This document shows positions 8,192-16,260 of a stretch of 47,650 bases of DNA, piece after piece. Numbering within the stretch: position 1 is the stretch's first letter; each line of letters opens with the position of its first letter. This stretch comes from Nocardioidaceae bacterium (lineage in GTDB: Bacteria; Actinomycetota; Actinomycetes; Propionibacteriales; Nocardioidaceae): positions 1-47,650 of the forward strand of contig JACCZT010000187.1 of assembly GCA_013695785.1 (NCBI GenBank). The letters are read 5' to 3'. The notes beneath the pieces are model-generated. The model was not told the origin of the DNA, ran no database searches, and was given only the letters and a program-made list of their open reading frames with translations. The translations under genes were made by a program, and so were the position numbers.

Positions 8192-9333
8192 AGGTCGAGC
8201 TCGCCAAGCTGTGGCAGGAGGCGGTACGCACAGAGATCCCTGGCGCCGTCGAGATGCGGCACCGTCTGCACGCCGATCCGCGGATCTCCGGTCAGGAGGA
8301 GGACACCGCTGTCGCGGTGACGGAGGCAATCGGGTGTGGCCCGGGGAAGGTCGTGGCCGGGACCGGGCGGCTCATCGACATCACCGGTGTCGGGCCGCGC
8401 GTGGTCGTCGTACGTGCGGAGCTGGACGCCCTCCCGGTCGTCGAGCTCACCGGTGCTCCGTGGCGGTCGGGAAACCTTGCGATGCATGCGTGCGGGCACG
8501 ATGTGCACCTGGCGGCGCTGACGGCGGTCGTGCGCGCCGCCGCGGAGATGGACCTCCCGGCACGGCTTGTCGCGCTCCTGCAGCCACGAGAGGAGGGGAC
8601 GGACAGCGGTGCGCGGGACGTCGTCGACGAGGGGTGGACGGCGGACTGGGACGGCATCGTCGCGGCGCACGTGCAACCTCAGCTCCCGCGCGGCGTCATA
8701 GGGGTGACTCCGGGGCCGGTGAACGCCGCGACGGCGGAGCTCACGATCGAGGTCACCGGACGCGGTGGGCACTCGGGCTACCCGCACACCGTCGACGACT
8801 CGGTGCTGGCGCTGTCCTCGATCGTCGTGGCGTTGCAGCAGCTCGGTTCGCGGCGGATAAACCCGGTTCACGGGTGCGCCATGATGATCAACCAGCTCAA
8901 TGCGGGGTCGGCCGCCAACGTCGTACCCCCACGCGCCGTCGCGCGCGGCACGATCCGCACCATGACCGTGTCGGACACTCGGCTCGCCGAGGCGGCGATG
9001 CGCGACATCGTGCACCACGTCGCCGCCGCGCACGGGTGCGAGGGGATCTTGGTCATGCACCCGGCCGAACCCGTGCTGGCAAATGACCCGGTATACGCGA
9101 CCTCGGCGGGTCTGTTGCTCGCCGGGCTGGGACACGAGGTCGACTCCTCGTGGCGCTCCTTCGGCTCCGATGACTTCTCACACTTCTCGAGCGTCTCCCG
9201 CGGCCTGATGATGTTTGTCGGCACCGGGAGCCAGACCGGTGGCCTGCACGATGCCTCCTACCTCCCGCACGACGACGACATCGCCCTGGTCGCCGATGCC
9301 TTGATCGCCGGCTACTGCGCCGCCGTCGGTTAG
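8188..9333 (+). CDS. M20-family amidohydrolase (N-acyl amino acid / hippurate hydrolase type)
   Basis: A 381-residue member of the M20D peptidase/aminoacylase family. Metal-site motifs are MHACGHDVHL (about 92-101), REEGTDSGARD (about 132-142, with the general-base Glu), AAHVQP and GLHDASY near the C-terminus. The lid/dimerisation domain begins at TIEVTGRGGHSGYPH. It likely removes an acyl or amide group from an amino acid conjugate. The GTG start at 8188 overlaps the upstream TGA (GTGA), indicating translational coupling with the FluG-type hydrolase. It is the last gene of the putative operon. Confidence 0.88.
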   Translation: MKVELAKLWQEAVRTEIPGAVEMRHRLHADPRISGQEEDTAVAVTEAIGCGPGKVVAGTGRLIDITGVGPRVVVVRAELDALPVVELTGAPWRSGNLAMHACGHDVHLAALTAVVRAAAEMDLPARLVALLQPREEGTDSGARDVVDEGWTADWDGIVAAHVQPQLPRGVIGVTPGPVNAATAELTIEVTGRGGHSGYPHTVDDSVLALSSIVVALQQLGSRRINPVHGCAMMINQLNAGSAANVVPPRAVARGTIRTMTVSDTRLAEAAMRDIVHHVAAAHGCEGILVMHPAEPVLANDPVYATSAGLLLAGLGHEVDSSWRSFGSDDFSHFSSVSRGLMMFVGTGSQTGGLHDASYLPHDDDIALVADALIAGYCAAVG

Positions 9334-9404
9334 GTTTGCACACGTTCTCCGGCCACAGATGGAACCGCGCGGGACCTGCCGGACACAAGGGGGTGAACAC
9401 AGTC

Positions 9405-9989
9405 GTGCCGAGCGTCGAACCACTCGACCTGCGCCTGTGGGATCTCGTGCGGCAGGAGGACGAGCACGCCTTCGCTCAGCTCTATGACATGTACGCCAAA
9501 CCGGTCTACAACTTCGCCTTCCGGCGGCTCGCCTCCTGGTCTGCTGCCGAGGAGGTCGTGCAGTCTGCCTTCACGACCGTGTGGCGGCGGGCCCGGGTCG
9601 GTGACCTGCCGCCCCTACAACGCGACAGCGCCTTGCCCTACTTCCTGGGCGTCGCCGGACGCGAGTGTGACAATGCCGCGCGCGGCCGGAACCGGGCGAC
9701 AGCGCTGGCCCGCAAGAGCCGGTTCGACCTGGTCGAGGCCGACCACGCCGACGCGGTGGCGGCACGTGTTGACGACGAGGCACAGATGAGCGAAGTGCTC
9801 GCGATCGTGCGTCGGTTGCCGCAGCGCCAACGCGACGTCCTGGAGCTGGTGGCATGGAGCGGTCTGAGCACGGCCCAGGCCGCTGACGCGCTCGGCCTGC
9901 CCGAGGGCACCGTCAAGTCCCGGCTCTCACGGGCACGCAGCCAGCTGCGTGACATGATCGGCGACCGGAGGGGGAGCGTACATGACTGA
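9405..9989 (+). CDS. ECF-family RNA polymerase sigma factor
   Basis: A 194-residue sigma-70 family protein with only regions 2 and 4. Region 2 spans about residues 10-75 (AFAQLYDMYAKPVYNFAFRR, then AAEEVVQSAFTTVWRRA), and region 4 spans about 125-180 (VLAIVRRLPQRQRDVLELV, then the helix-turn-helix TAQAADALGLPEGTVKSRLSRAR). GTG 9405 is preferred because AAGGGGG at 9387-9393 is a suitable SD at 11 nt; GTG 9393 is too close to it. It overlaps the next gene by 8 nt, as sigma/anti-sigma pairs often do. Confidence 0.9.
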   Translation: MPSVEPLDLRLWDLVRQEDEHAFAQLYDMYAKPVYNFAFRRLASWSAAEEVVQSAFTTVWRRARVGDLPPLQRDSALPYFLGVAGRECDNAARGRNRATALARKSRFDLVEADHADAVAARVDDEAQMSEVLAIVRRLPQRQRDVLELVAWSGLSTAQAADALGLPEGTVKSRLSRARSQLRDMIGDRRGSVHD

Positions 9990-11055
9990 CCATCTGCCCC
10001 CGGACCGCGACGGTCTGTCGATCCCTCCCGATCGAGAACCACCGGCACGTCTGCGGGCGGCCACCCTCCACCGCGCCTTCGGCAGCGAGCCCGCGGTCCG
10101 CCGCGGTCGTCTCGCCATGCCGTTGCTGGCAGCGGCATGCGTCGGGCTGCTGGTGACCGGCGGGTTCGTCCTCGACCGGGTGAGCGACGACGGTACGCCG
10201 CAACCGGCCGGCACGACCGGGACAGCCACCCCCTCACCGACCCCGGAGATCGTCGAGGGGCCCACGCTCGATCGTGGCCCGATGTCCTCGTCCCAGCTTC
10301 GTATGACCCTGGCGAACTGTTCGCGAGCGGCCGGGCTCACCAACGGTGGTGTCCAGGTGCGCTACTCGCGCCTGGTCGCTGCCGCTGACGGTCCGCAACC
10401 CCTGGTGATCGTCGAGTCCGGTGGCGGGACGCTGTACCGGTGCGGCGGCGGGTTCGCGCAGGAGGTGCAGACCCGTGGGATCGACGATCCCCGCGACATC
10501 GAGGCGCTGCGCCGTGCCCGCACCGCCGCCGGCACGGTGGTGGACGGCAGGTACGAGGACTTCGCGTCGAGCCAGCTCTTCCAGGTCGGCGCCGACGTGG
10601 ACCGCGTGGACTCGCGCCTGGTGGGGCCCAACGGCGAGCTGTCACCCTGGCGATCGATGCCGAACATCGACGGCTTCGTCTATGCGGCGCAGTGGTTCAT
10701 CGGCAGGTCTGTCTCCTTCGCCGGCGGGGAGGTACGGGTGCAGTTCCGTGCGCTTGACGTCGATGGCAGTGCGATACTGGACAACGCGCTGCAGGGCTAT
10801 CCCCTCGCCGATGCGGCGCCGCCACCTGGCCAGCCGGTGGCCACCCCAGGGACGACGCCCGGACCGAGCACGGGACCGGGGACGCCGACGAATCCCGCGA
10901 CGCCGTCCCCCACGCCGACCGATCCACCAGCGACCAGCGAGCCAACCGATCCACCAGCGACCAGCGAGCCAACCGACACGGCACCGACCGAACCGACGCT
11001 GCCGCCCGAGACGACGCCGCCAGTGACCGACCCCTCGTCCCGGCCCGGACGCTAG
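9982..11055 (+). CDS. Single-pass membrane protein with Pro/Thr tail, partner of the ECF sigma factor
   Basis: A 357-residue protein with a 45-residue cytoplasmic N-terminus, one membrane helix (MPLLAAACVGLLVTGGFVL, about 46-64), an exported globular region (about 95-275) and a low-complexity Pro/Thr/Ser tail to the end. GGAGG ahead of the ATG and the 8-nt overlap with the sigma gene show translational coupling. By position it should be the anti-sigma or signal-sensing partner, but no HxxxCxxC zinc motif is present and the N-terminus is short. A stress-exported wall protein is the alternative. The tail contains an exact 27-bp tandem duplication (10921-10974). Confidence 0.7.
   Translation: MTDHLPPDRDGLSIPPDREPPARLRAATLHRAFGSEPAVRRGRLAMPLLAAACVGLLVTGGFVLDRVSDDGTPQPAGTTGTATPSPTPEIVEGPTLDRGPMSSSQLRMTLANCSRAAGLTNGGVQVRYSRLVAAADGPQPLVIVESGGGTLYRCGGGFAQEVQTRGIDDPRDIEALRRARTAAGTVVDGRYEDFASSQLFQVGADVDRVDSRLVGPNGELSPWRSMPNIDGFVYAAQWFIGRSVSFAGGEVRVQFRALDVDGSAILDNALQGYPLADAAPPPGQPVATPGTTPGPSTGPGTPTNPATPSPTPTDPPATSEPTDPPATSEPTDTAPTEPTLPPETTPPVTDPSSRPGR
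10921..10974 (+). repeat. 27-bp exact tandem duplication inside a coding region
   Basis: Two identical 27-nt units, 10921-10947 and 10948-10974, each encode DPPATSEPT in the extracellular Pro/Thr-rich tail. In-frame copy-number change would alter only spacer length. Confidence 0.9.
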
Positions 11056-11639
11056 CCGTACCGACCAGGCGAGCCAGTATTGATGCTGCGCCACCACTGC
11101 ACGATGGCGTGCGGGTGCCGCAGTGTCACCGAGCTCATCACCGCACGGCCGTGCACTCGCAGCAGCGGACCCGAGCCGCTGTGGTGGGTGCGGTTGGCGA
11201 GGCTGGACATGATGTCCCGCAGGCCGTCGACCTCGACCCTCACGCCGACCGGGACGATGAGGTCGATCGAGGACATGACCAGCGACACGTCGAGCTCGAT
11301 GAGGGGCGGCAGGTCGGCCTCGGTGAGGTTGAGGCGGAGCGAGGACATCGTCAACCGCGCCCGCAACCTCGCCGGCACCGGCCACCGCCTGGTGCGCTGG
11401 TGAGAGGACATGAACCCCCGGATCTGCACCGGCTCGACCGCGGTCGCAGACGTCTGCTCGGGGAGGTCCGACAGCAGCGGTACGAGCTCGTGGCGGGTAC
11501 GGGCGACGTACGCGGCCTCGACGCGTTCGTCGAACTCGACCATGTCGAGCCTGCCGTCCGTCACCGCTTGGCGCAGCCGCTCGACCACTGCTTCACGATC
11601 GTGGTCGGAGGCTCGCGGCGCCGGCACGGGGCGTTCCAT
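11052..11639 (-). CDS. DUF1707 domain protein with LiaF-like C-terminal domain
   Basis: A 195-residue soluble protein. The DUF1707 domain at about 11-62 has the usual opening RASDHDREAVVERL and GRLDMVEFDERVEAAYVARTRHEL, which resembles a SHOCT-like or DNA-binding helix pair. The C-terminal half is a repetitive beta structure with four MSS-type turns (FMSSHQR, TMSSLRL, VMSSIDL, IMSSLAN), as in cell-wall-active antibiotic response proteins. Role unknown; these proteins are associated with envelope stress. Its stop region overlaps the upstream + strand gene end by 4 nt (11052-11055). It is divergent from the glycosyltransferase, and TAGACT lies 8 nt before its ATG. Confidence 0.85.
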   Translation of the reverse strand: MERPVPAPRASDHDREAVVERLRQAVTDGRLDMVEFDERVEAAYVARTRHELVPLLSDLPEQTSATAVEPVQIRGFMSSHQRTRRWPVPARLRARLTMSSLRLNLTEADLPPLIELDVSLVMSSIDLIVPVGVRVEVDGLRDIMSSLANRTHHSGSGPLLRVHGRAVMSSVTLRHPHAIVQWWRSINTGSPGRYG

Positions 11640-11717
11640 GACTCCACAGTCTACGAATGCCGCAGACGGTCCGCGATACCCCGCCTCCCGCGTCTCGCTG
11701 ACGCGCCCACGGCCCCA

Positions 11718-11723
11718 TAGGGT
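11718..11723 (+). promoter_or_regulatory. -10 box of a probable leaderless promoter
   Basis: TAGGGT sits 7 nt before ATG 11731, placing the transcription start at the start codon. Confidence 0.5.
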
Positions 11724-11730
11724 CGCACCT

Positions 11731-13236
11731 ATGAGCTCCGCGACCGGCCGGCGAGAAGTGCTTCAGGCGGATCGCCCGCCGCTGGCACGGGGGCCGGTCC
11801 TGGCCGCGACGGTCGCGGCGGTCATCGCACTCTCCATCACGAGCGCGCGTTACGGGTACGGCCGGGACGAGCTCTACTTCGCGATGCTTCCCGCCCAGTG
11901 GGGGTACGTCGACCAACCTCCGCTGACGCCGTTGATCGCGCAGTTCTTCAGCACTGTCGTGGCCGACGCGGTGTGGGCAGTCCGCATCCCGGCGACGGCG
12001 ATCATGGCGTCATCGATCGTGGTGGTCACCGAGATCGCCCGCGAGCTCGGTGGGGGGCGGCGTGCGCAAAGCCTCTGTGCCTGGGCGTACGGGTCGTCGT
12101 TGCTGCCGCTGCTGTTCGGCCACGTGCTGCTGACCGCGACCCTCGATCTCCTGGTGTGGCCCGCGGTCATCTTGTTCACCATGCGCGCGGTGCTGCGCAA
12201 CCGGGGGCAGTGGTGGATAGCGGTGGGGCTCGTCGTCGGTCTGAGCATGTACAACAAGCTGCTGGTCGCGATGCTGCTGGTGAGCCTCGCGGCAGCGATG
12301 CTGGCGGTGGGTCCGCGTCGCGTCCTGTGGTCCCGGTGGGTCGTGGCTGGTGTGGCCGTCGCCCTGGTCGTCGGGTCACCGAACCTGATCTACCAGATGA
12401 CACACGACTGGCCGCAGCTGACGATGGGGCGGGCGCTCGCTGCGAACAACGCGGCCGAGGTGCGCGTCGCCATGTGGCCGTTCCTCCTTGTCATCTTCGG
12501 CCCGCCCCTGGTGCCGGTGTGGTGTGCGGGCTCCGTGGCGTTGCTCCGACGACCGCGGTGGCGGTCGGTACGGTACGTCGCCGTCGCCTTCCCCATCCTC
12601 CTGCTGCTCGTCTTCCTCGCCGGCTCACAGTTCTACTATCCGTTCGGGTTGATGACCGCCCTGTTCGCCGCCGGATGCGTCGTCGTCGCCGACTGGTCGG
12701 CCGGCAGCCGCGCACGCCATGTCGTGGTCGTGGCGGCGGTCGTTCTCAACGCCGGCGCCTCCGCTCTGATCGCGCTTCCTGTCGTCCCGGTAGATGAAGT
12801 CGGCTCGACGCCCATCCCCGCCATGAACCAGCTGGTACAGGACCAGGTCGGATGGCCGACGTACGTGCGCCAGGTGGCTGACGTGGCGGCCGCACTGCCA
12901 CCCGCGGAATCGGCCGGCACTGTCGTCGTAGCGAGCAACTACGGCGAAGCCGGGGCAATCGACCGTTTCGGTCCGGCGATGGGGATCACGCAGGTGTTCA
13001 GCCCGCACAACGAGCTGTACTTCGTCGCGCGGCCGCCGGCGACGGCGCGCACGGCGATCGTCGTCGGCGCGTCCATCGCGTTCCTCCGGCCGCTGTTCGC
13101 CTCCTGTGAGATCGCCGGTGTGCTCGACAACAGGGTCGCTGTCGACAACGAGGAGCAGGGCCGGTCGATCTCGATCTGCCGGGCCCCGGTCGGCGGCTGG
13201 CAAGCGGTGTGGCCGGCGATGCAGCACTACGACTGA
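11731..13236 (+). CDS. GT39/ArnT-like membrane glycosyltransferase
   Basis: A 501-residue integral membrane protein with about 10-12 helices. The first extracytoplasmic loop has YGYGRDELYFAMLP (about 44-57) followed by YVDQPPLTPL, the acidic DE-containing loop typical of polyprenyl-phosphate-dependent PMT/ArnT glycosyltransferases. Such enzymes move a sugar from a polyprenyl-phosphate donor to a lipid or protein outside the membrane. The C-terminal soluble part (about 370-501) includes VVASNYGEAGAIDRFG, often seen in this family. No other polysaccharide genes are nearby. The start is the ATG at 11731; upstream sequence in the same frame is antisense to the DUF1707 gene. Confidence 0.85.
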   Translation: MSSATGRREVLQADRPPLARGPVLAATVAAVIALSITSARYGYGRDELYFAMLPAQWGYVDQPPLTPLIAQFFSTVVADAVWAVRIPATAIMASSIVVVTEIARELGGGRRAQSLCAWAYGSSLLPLLFGHVLLTATLDLLVWPAVILFTMRAVLRNRGQWWIAVGLVVGLSMYNKLLVAMLLVSLAAAMLAVGPRRVLWSRWVVAGVAVALVVGSPNLIYQMTHDWPQLTMGRALAANNAAEVRVAMWPFLLVIFGPPLVPVWCAGSVALLRRPRWRSVRYVAVAFPILLLLVFLAGSQFYYPFGLMTALFAAGCVVVADWSAGSRARHVVVVAAVVLNAGASALIALPVVPVDEVGSTPIPAMNQLVQDQVGWPTYVRQVADVAAALPPAESAGTVVVASNYGEAGAIDRFGPAMGITQVFSPHNELYFVARPPATARTAIVVGASIAFLRPLFASCEIAGVLDNRVAVDNEEQGRSISICRAPVGGWQAVWPAMQHYD

Positions 13237-13369
13237 GATCGGGTGATGTTTGGGTTCGCACCGGCATGGGTAGACGGAGGCCACGTCGCCATGGGCACCG
13301 GCAACCCCGGCGCAATGGCGACGACGCAGGACGCGCACCGGGCGGGTCCTCTAGCCAGGGAGAAAAGAC

Positions 13370-14491
13370 GTGCCACGCTCGATCACACCCTCGAGTTTCA
13401 GACTCACGTCACGCAAGTCGATCGCCATGACCTCGGCTGTTCTCGCCGCGACAGCGCTGGCAGCCGCACCCACCGCCTCGGCCGCCGACCCAGACCCGCA
13501 GGCACGTTCTGGCGATGCCCAGACGACCGCGGTCGAGCAGTCCTTGCGCAGTGCCGACCAGGCGCAGCGGATCAGCCGCTCGGTCGACAGCGCGGCCGGG
13601 TCGTACATCGACAGCGCCCGCCGGGTAGTCGTCAACGTGACGGATCGGGCCGATGTCGCCAAGGTCGAGGGCAGCGGCGCGGAAGCCGCGGTCGTCAGGT
13701 ACTCCACCCGCCAGCTCGACAAGGCGACCGCCAAGCTCGGCCGCCAAACCTCCATCCCGGGCACCGCCTGGGCAGTCGACCCGACGACCAACTCCGTCAC
13801 CGTGTCGGCCGACTCCACCGTCAGCAAGAACCAGCTCGGCAAGATCAAGGCCGTCACGAGGTCGCTGGGTGACAAGGCGACACTGAGCAGGACCGCCGGA
13901 GCCTACAGCACCCGGACCAGGGGCGGGGACGCGATCTACGCCCAAGGCGGCGGCCGCTGCTCACTCGGCTTCAACGTCCGCAGCGGGTCGCGCTACTACT
14001 TCCTGACTGCTGGCCACTGCACCAACATCTCCGCCAACTGGTGCCGCGACAGCGGTCAGACCAACCTTCTCGGAACCAGCGGGCGCGGCAGCTTCCCCGG
14101 CAACGACTACGGCATCGTCAACACTTCGGCGACCACGGCAGCAACCAACCCGGGATCGGTGAACCTCTACAACGGCCGCACCCAGGACATCTCCTCTGCC
14201 GGCACGCCGACCGTCGGCCAGACGGTGCAGCGCAGCGGCAGCACCACAGGGCTCCACAGCGGCCGGGTGCAGGCACTCAACGCAACGGTCAACTACGCCG
14301 AAGGCCGGGTCACCGGGCTGATCCAGACCACGGTGTGCGCAGAGTCCGGCGACTCCGGCGGTTCGCTCTTCGCGAGCACCAGGGCGCTCGGGTTGACGTC
14401 CGGTGGCAGTGGTAACTGCAGGACCGGTGGCCAGACGTTCTTCCAGCCGGTGACCGAGGCGCTCAGCGTCTACCAGGTCAGCGTCTACTGA
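13370..14491 (+). CDS. Secreted streptogrisin-like serine protease (S1 family) with propeptide
   Basis: A 373-residue prepro-protease. A signal peptide (about 1-38, cleavage after ASA) is followed by an alpha-lytic-protease-type propeptide (about 55-180) that folds the enzyme and is removed. The mature chymotrypsin-like domain starts near [10 protein letters not shown]. The catalytic triad is H216 (LTAGHC), D246 (GNDYGIV) and S329 (GDSGGS), with cysteine pairs around C197/C217 and C323/C350. GTG 13370 follows AGGGAG at about 10 nt. It is a single-gene unit ending at the strong hairpin at 14520. The 133 bp upstream hold no other gene. Expected to be an exported, broad-specificity endopeptidase. 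Confidence 0.93.
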   Translation: MPRSITPSSFRLTSRKSIAMTSAVLAATALAAAPTASAADPDPQARSGDAQTTAVEQSLRSADQAQRISRSVDSAAGSYIDSARRVVVNVTDRADVAKVEGSGAEAAVVRYSTRQLDKATAKLGRQTSIPGTAWAVDPTTNSVTVSADSTVSKNQLGKIKAVTRSLGDKATLSRTAGAYSTRTRGGDAIYAQGGGRCSLGFNVRSGSRYYFLTAGHCTNISANWCRDSGQTNLLGTSGRGSFPGNDYGIVNTSATTAATNPGSVNLYNGRTQDISSAGTPTVGQTVQRSGSTTGLHSGRVQALNATVNYAEGRVTGLIQTTVCAESGDSGGSLFASTRALGLTSGGSGNCRTGGQTFFQPVTEALSVYQVSVY

Positions 14492-14519
14492 CAGGACGGC
14501 ACCTGCACAGCCTCAATGA

Positions 14520-14551
14520 GGAAAGGGCCCCGCCTCGGCGGGGCCTTTTCC
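14520..14551 (+). terminator. Strong intrinsic terminator after the serine protease
   Basis: A near-perfect 15-bp hairpin: GGAAAGGGCCCCGCC pairs with GGCGGGGCCTTTTCC with one mismatch and a very tight loop, with a T-rich 3' arm. It lies 29 nt after the protease stop. Confidence 0.9.
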
Positions 14552-14620
14552 TTGTCCGCCCGCACGGTGGCGCCGTCAGGCCCTACGGTGGCGGGGACGC
14601 CGATTCGATGGAGGACGAGC

Positions 14621-15508
14621 ATGGCCGAGCGCCATCCGACGATGTTGCAGACAGCCGACGGGCGAGAGCTCGAGGTCGTCGTCGACGGGTCCCGCGACGG
14701 CCTGCTGGTCATCTATCACAGCGGTACGCCGTCGGCCGCACTGTCGTACCCGCTGTTCACCCGTGAAGCGCAGGCGCGTGGGTTGCGGCTCGCCAGCTAC
14801 TCACGTCCTGGCTACGCCGGGTCGACGCCGCGGTTCGGGCGGAGCGTCGCCGATGCGGTCGACGACGTCCAGGTGGTAGCGGACAACCTCGAGGCCGAAC
14901 AGTTCCTCACCTTCGGCTGGTCCGGCGGTGGCCCGCACGCATTGGCCTGCGCGGCGCTGTTGGGTGAGCGTTGTCTTGCTGCCGCCACCGTCGCCGGTGT
15001 GGCACCGTACGACGCCGAAGGACTCGACTGGTTGGCAGGCATGGGGCAGGAGAACGTCGCCGAGTTCACCGCCGCCCGCGCCGGCGTCGACGAACTGACG
15101 GCTTTCCTGAGCCAGCACGCCGACGCGATGCGTACCATCACCGCCGACGACGTCGCGGACAGCCTCGGCGGACGTGTCTCTGACGTGGACAAAGCGGCGA
15201 TCACCGGCGAGCTCGCCGACTACCTGGCCGGCTCTTTCCGTCGGGCGGTCTCGCGGGGGACCGACGGGTGGCGCGACGACGACCTCGCGTTCTGCGCGCC
15301 GTGGGGCTTCGACACCGAAGAGATCGCTGTTCCGGTGTCTGTGTGGCAGGGCACCGAGGACAAGATGGTGCCGCACGCGCACGGCGCGTGGCTCGCTGAG
15401 CACGTGTCCGGGGCGCGCGCCAACCTCTTGGACGGCGAGGGACACGTGTCCCTCACCGCCCAAGCCGGGCGCATCCTCGACGACCTCCTCGAGCAGTCCC
15501 GCAACTGA
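14621..15508 (+). CDS. Alpha/beta-fold hydrolase
   Basis: A 295-residue single-domain hydrolase. The oxyanion region is IYHSGTPSAAL (about 31-41), the nucleophile elbow is GWSGGG (Ser near 107), the acid is probably Asp in GTEDKMVP (about 246-253), and the catalytic His is in GEGHVSL. The helical cap lies between about 140 and 220. ATG 14621 has GGAGG at 8 nt. The substrate cannot be told from sequence. Its 3' end overlaps the downstream opposite-strand frame as that frame is now read (to 15453), an effect of the frameshift there. Confidence 0.87.
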   Translation: MAERHPTMLQTADGRELEVVVDGSRDGLLVIYHSGTPSAALSYPLFTREAQARGLRLASYSRPGYAGSTPRFGRSVADAVDDVQVVADNLEAEQFLTFGWSGGGPHALACAALLGERCLAAATVAGVAPYDAEGLDWLAGMGQENVAEFTAARAGVDELTAFLSQHADAMRTITADDVADSLGGRVSDVDKAAITGELADYLAGSFRRAVSRGTDGWRDDDLAFCAPWGFDTEEIAVPVSVWQGTEDKMVPHAHGAWLAEHVSGARANLLDGEGHVSLTAQAGRILDDLLEQSRN

Positions 15509-16142
15509 CTCCTCCGGCCGGCCGAGTGCGGGGCGGCCTAGTGGCGTGCGTAGTACTCGCTGGACTCCTTGCGCCACAGCAGGACCACCCCGCGACCGAC
15601 ACCACGAGCGTGAGGATGCTGATCAGTGTCGAGATCGCGCCTGACGACGTCCCCGTCGCGCCACCGATCGCGAGCCCTCCGAGCGTGAGAAGGACGTTCA
15701 AGCCGGCGAGGATCGTGGCGACGATGCGGGCCCAGCTGCGGCCCTGACCGTTCTTCCACGCCATCAGGAGCCACAACAAGATCCCGAGGATGCCCAGGAT
15801 CACCGCGAAGGCGATGCCGGCGGTGTAGCTGGCGTTGACCGCGTCCTCGGTGACCTTGGTGTCCTGCTCGGCCAGCTGCTCACGGATCTGGTCCTTCAAC
15901 GACCCGAGCGTGGCCAATGTGACGACCAGCGAGAGGGCGCTGAGTGCCGCGCCGGCCCACATCAGCCGAACCGCCGTGCGGATCGACGACGGCCGTGGCC
16001 CCTTCGCCGCGGTGGGCTGGTTGCCCGGGTCGTGTGCGTCCGCCGGATAGGTCGGGTACCCCGAGCCTGCGGCAGCTGGCTGGCCCGCACCGGGGTAGTC
16101 GCCGGAGCCGGGCGAGGTCGGTGGCGGTCTGTCGTTACTCAT
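15453..16142 (-). CDS. Pro-rich-tailed integral membrane protein, frameshifted near its C-terminus
   Basis: The N-terminal 50 residues are Pro/Gly/Ser-rich and cytoplasmic. Membrane helices follow at about 59-80, 107-128 and 138-160, with a fourth at about 168-185 that is interrupted. ATG 16142 has GAGGGGAA as SD. After residue 185 the frame as given becomes Cys/Arg/Thr-rich, overlaps the neighbouring gene and stops at 15453. Adding one G to the GGGG run on the minus strand (15588-15591) restores VVLLWRKESSEYYARH and a TAG at 15538-15540. That ending is the normal C-terminus of this type of actinobacterial membrane protein. Either the gene is mutated or the sequence has a homopolymer error. 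Function unknown. Confidence 0.7.
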   Translation of the reverse strand: MSNDRPPPTSPGSGDYPGAGQPAAAGSGYPTYPADAHDPGNQPTAAKGPRPSSIRTAVRLMWAGAALSALSLVVTLATLGSLKDQIREQLAEQDTKVTEDAVNASYTAGIAFAVILGILGILLWLLMAWKNGQGRSWARIVATILAGLNVLLTLGGLAIGGATGTSSGAISTLISILTLVVSVAGWSCCGARSPASTTHATRPPRTRPAGGVSCGTARGGRRGCARLGR

Positions 16143-16248
16143 GTGCGATTCCCCTCGTCGTGTGATGCCCGCCCGCTTCGGCTGGTCCAACGGCAGGCTC
16201 CCACGTCCGGGACAGCCCACGCCACCCACCCCGCCGTCGATCGGTCCT

Positions 16249-16254
16249 TATGCT
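16249..16254 (+). promoter_or_regulatory. -10 box of a probable leaderless promoter
   Basis: TATGCT is exactly 6 nt before GTG 16261, supporting that start and a leaderless transcript. Confidence 0.5.
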
Positions 16255-16260
16255 GAGGCG

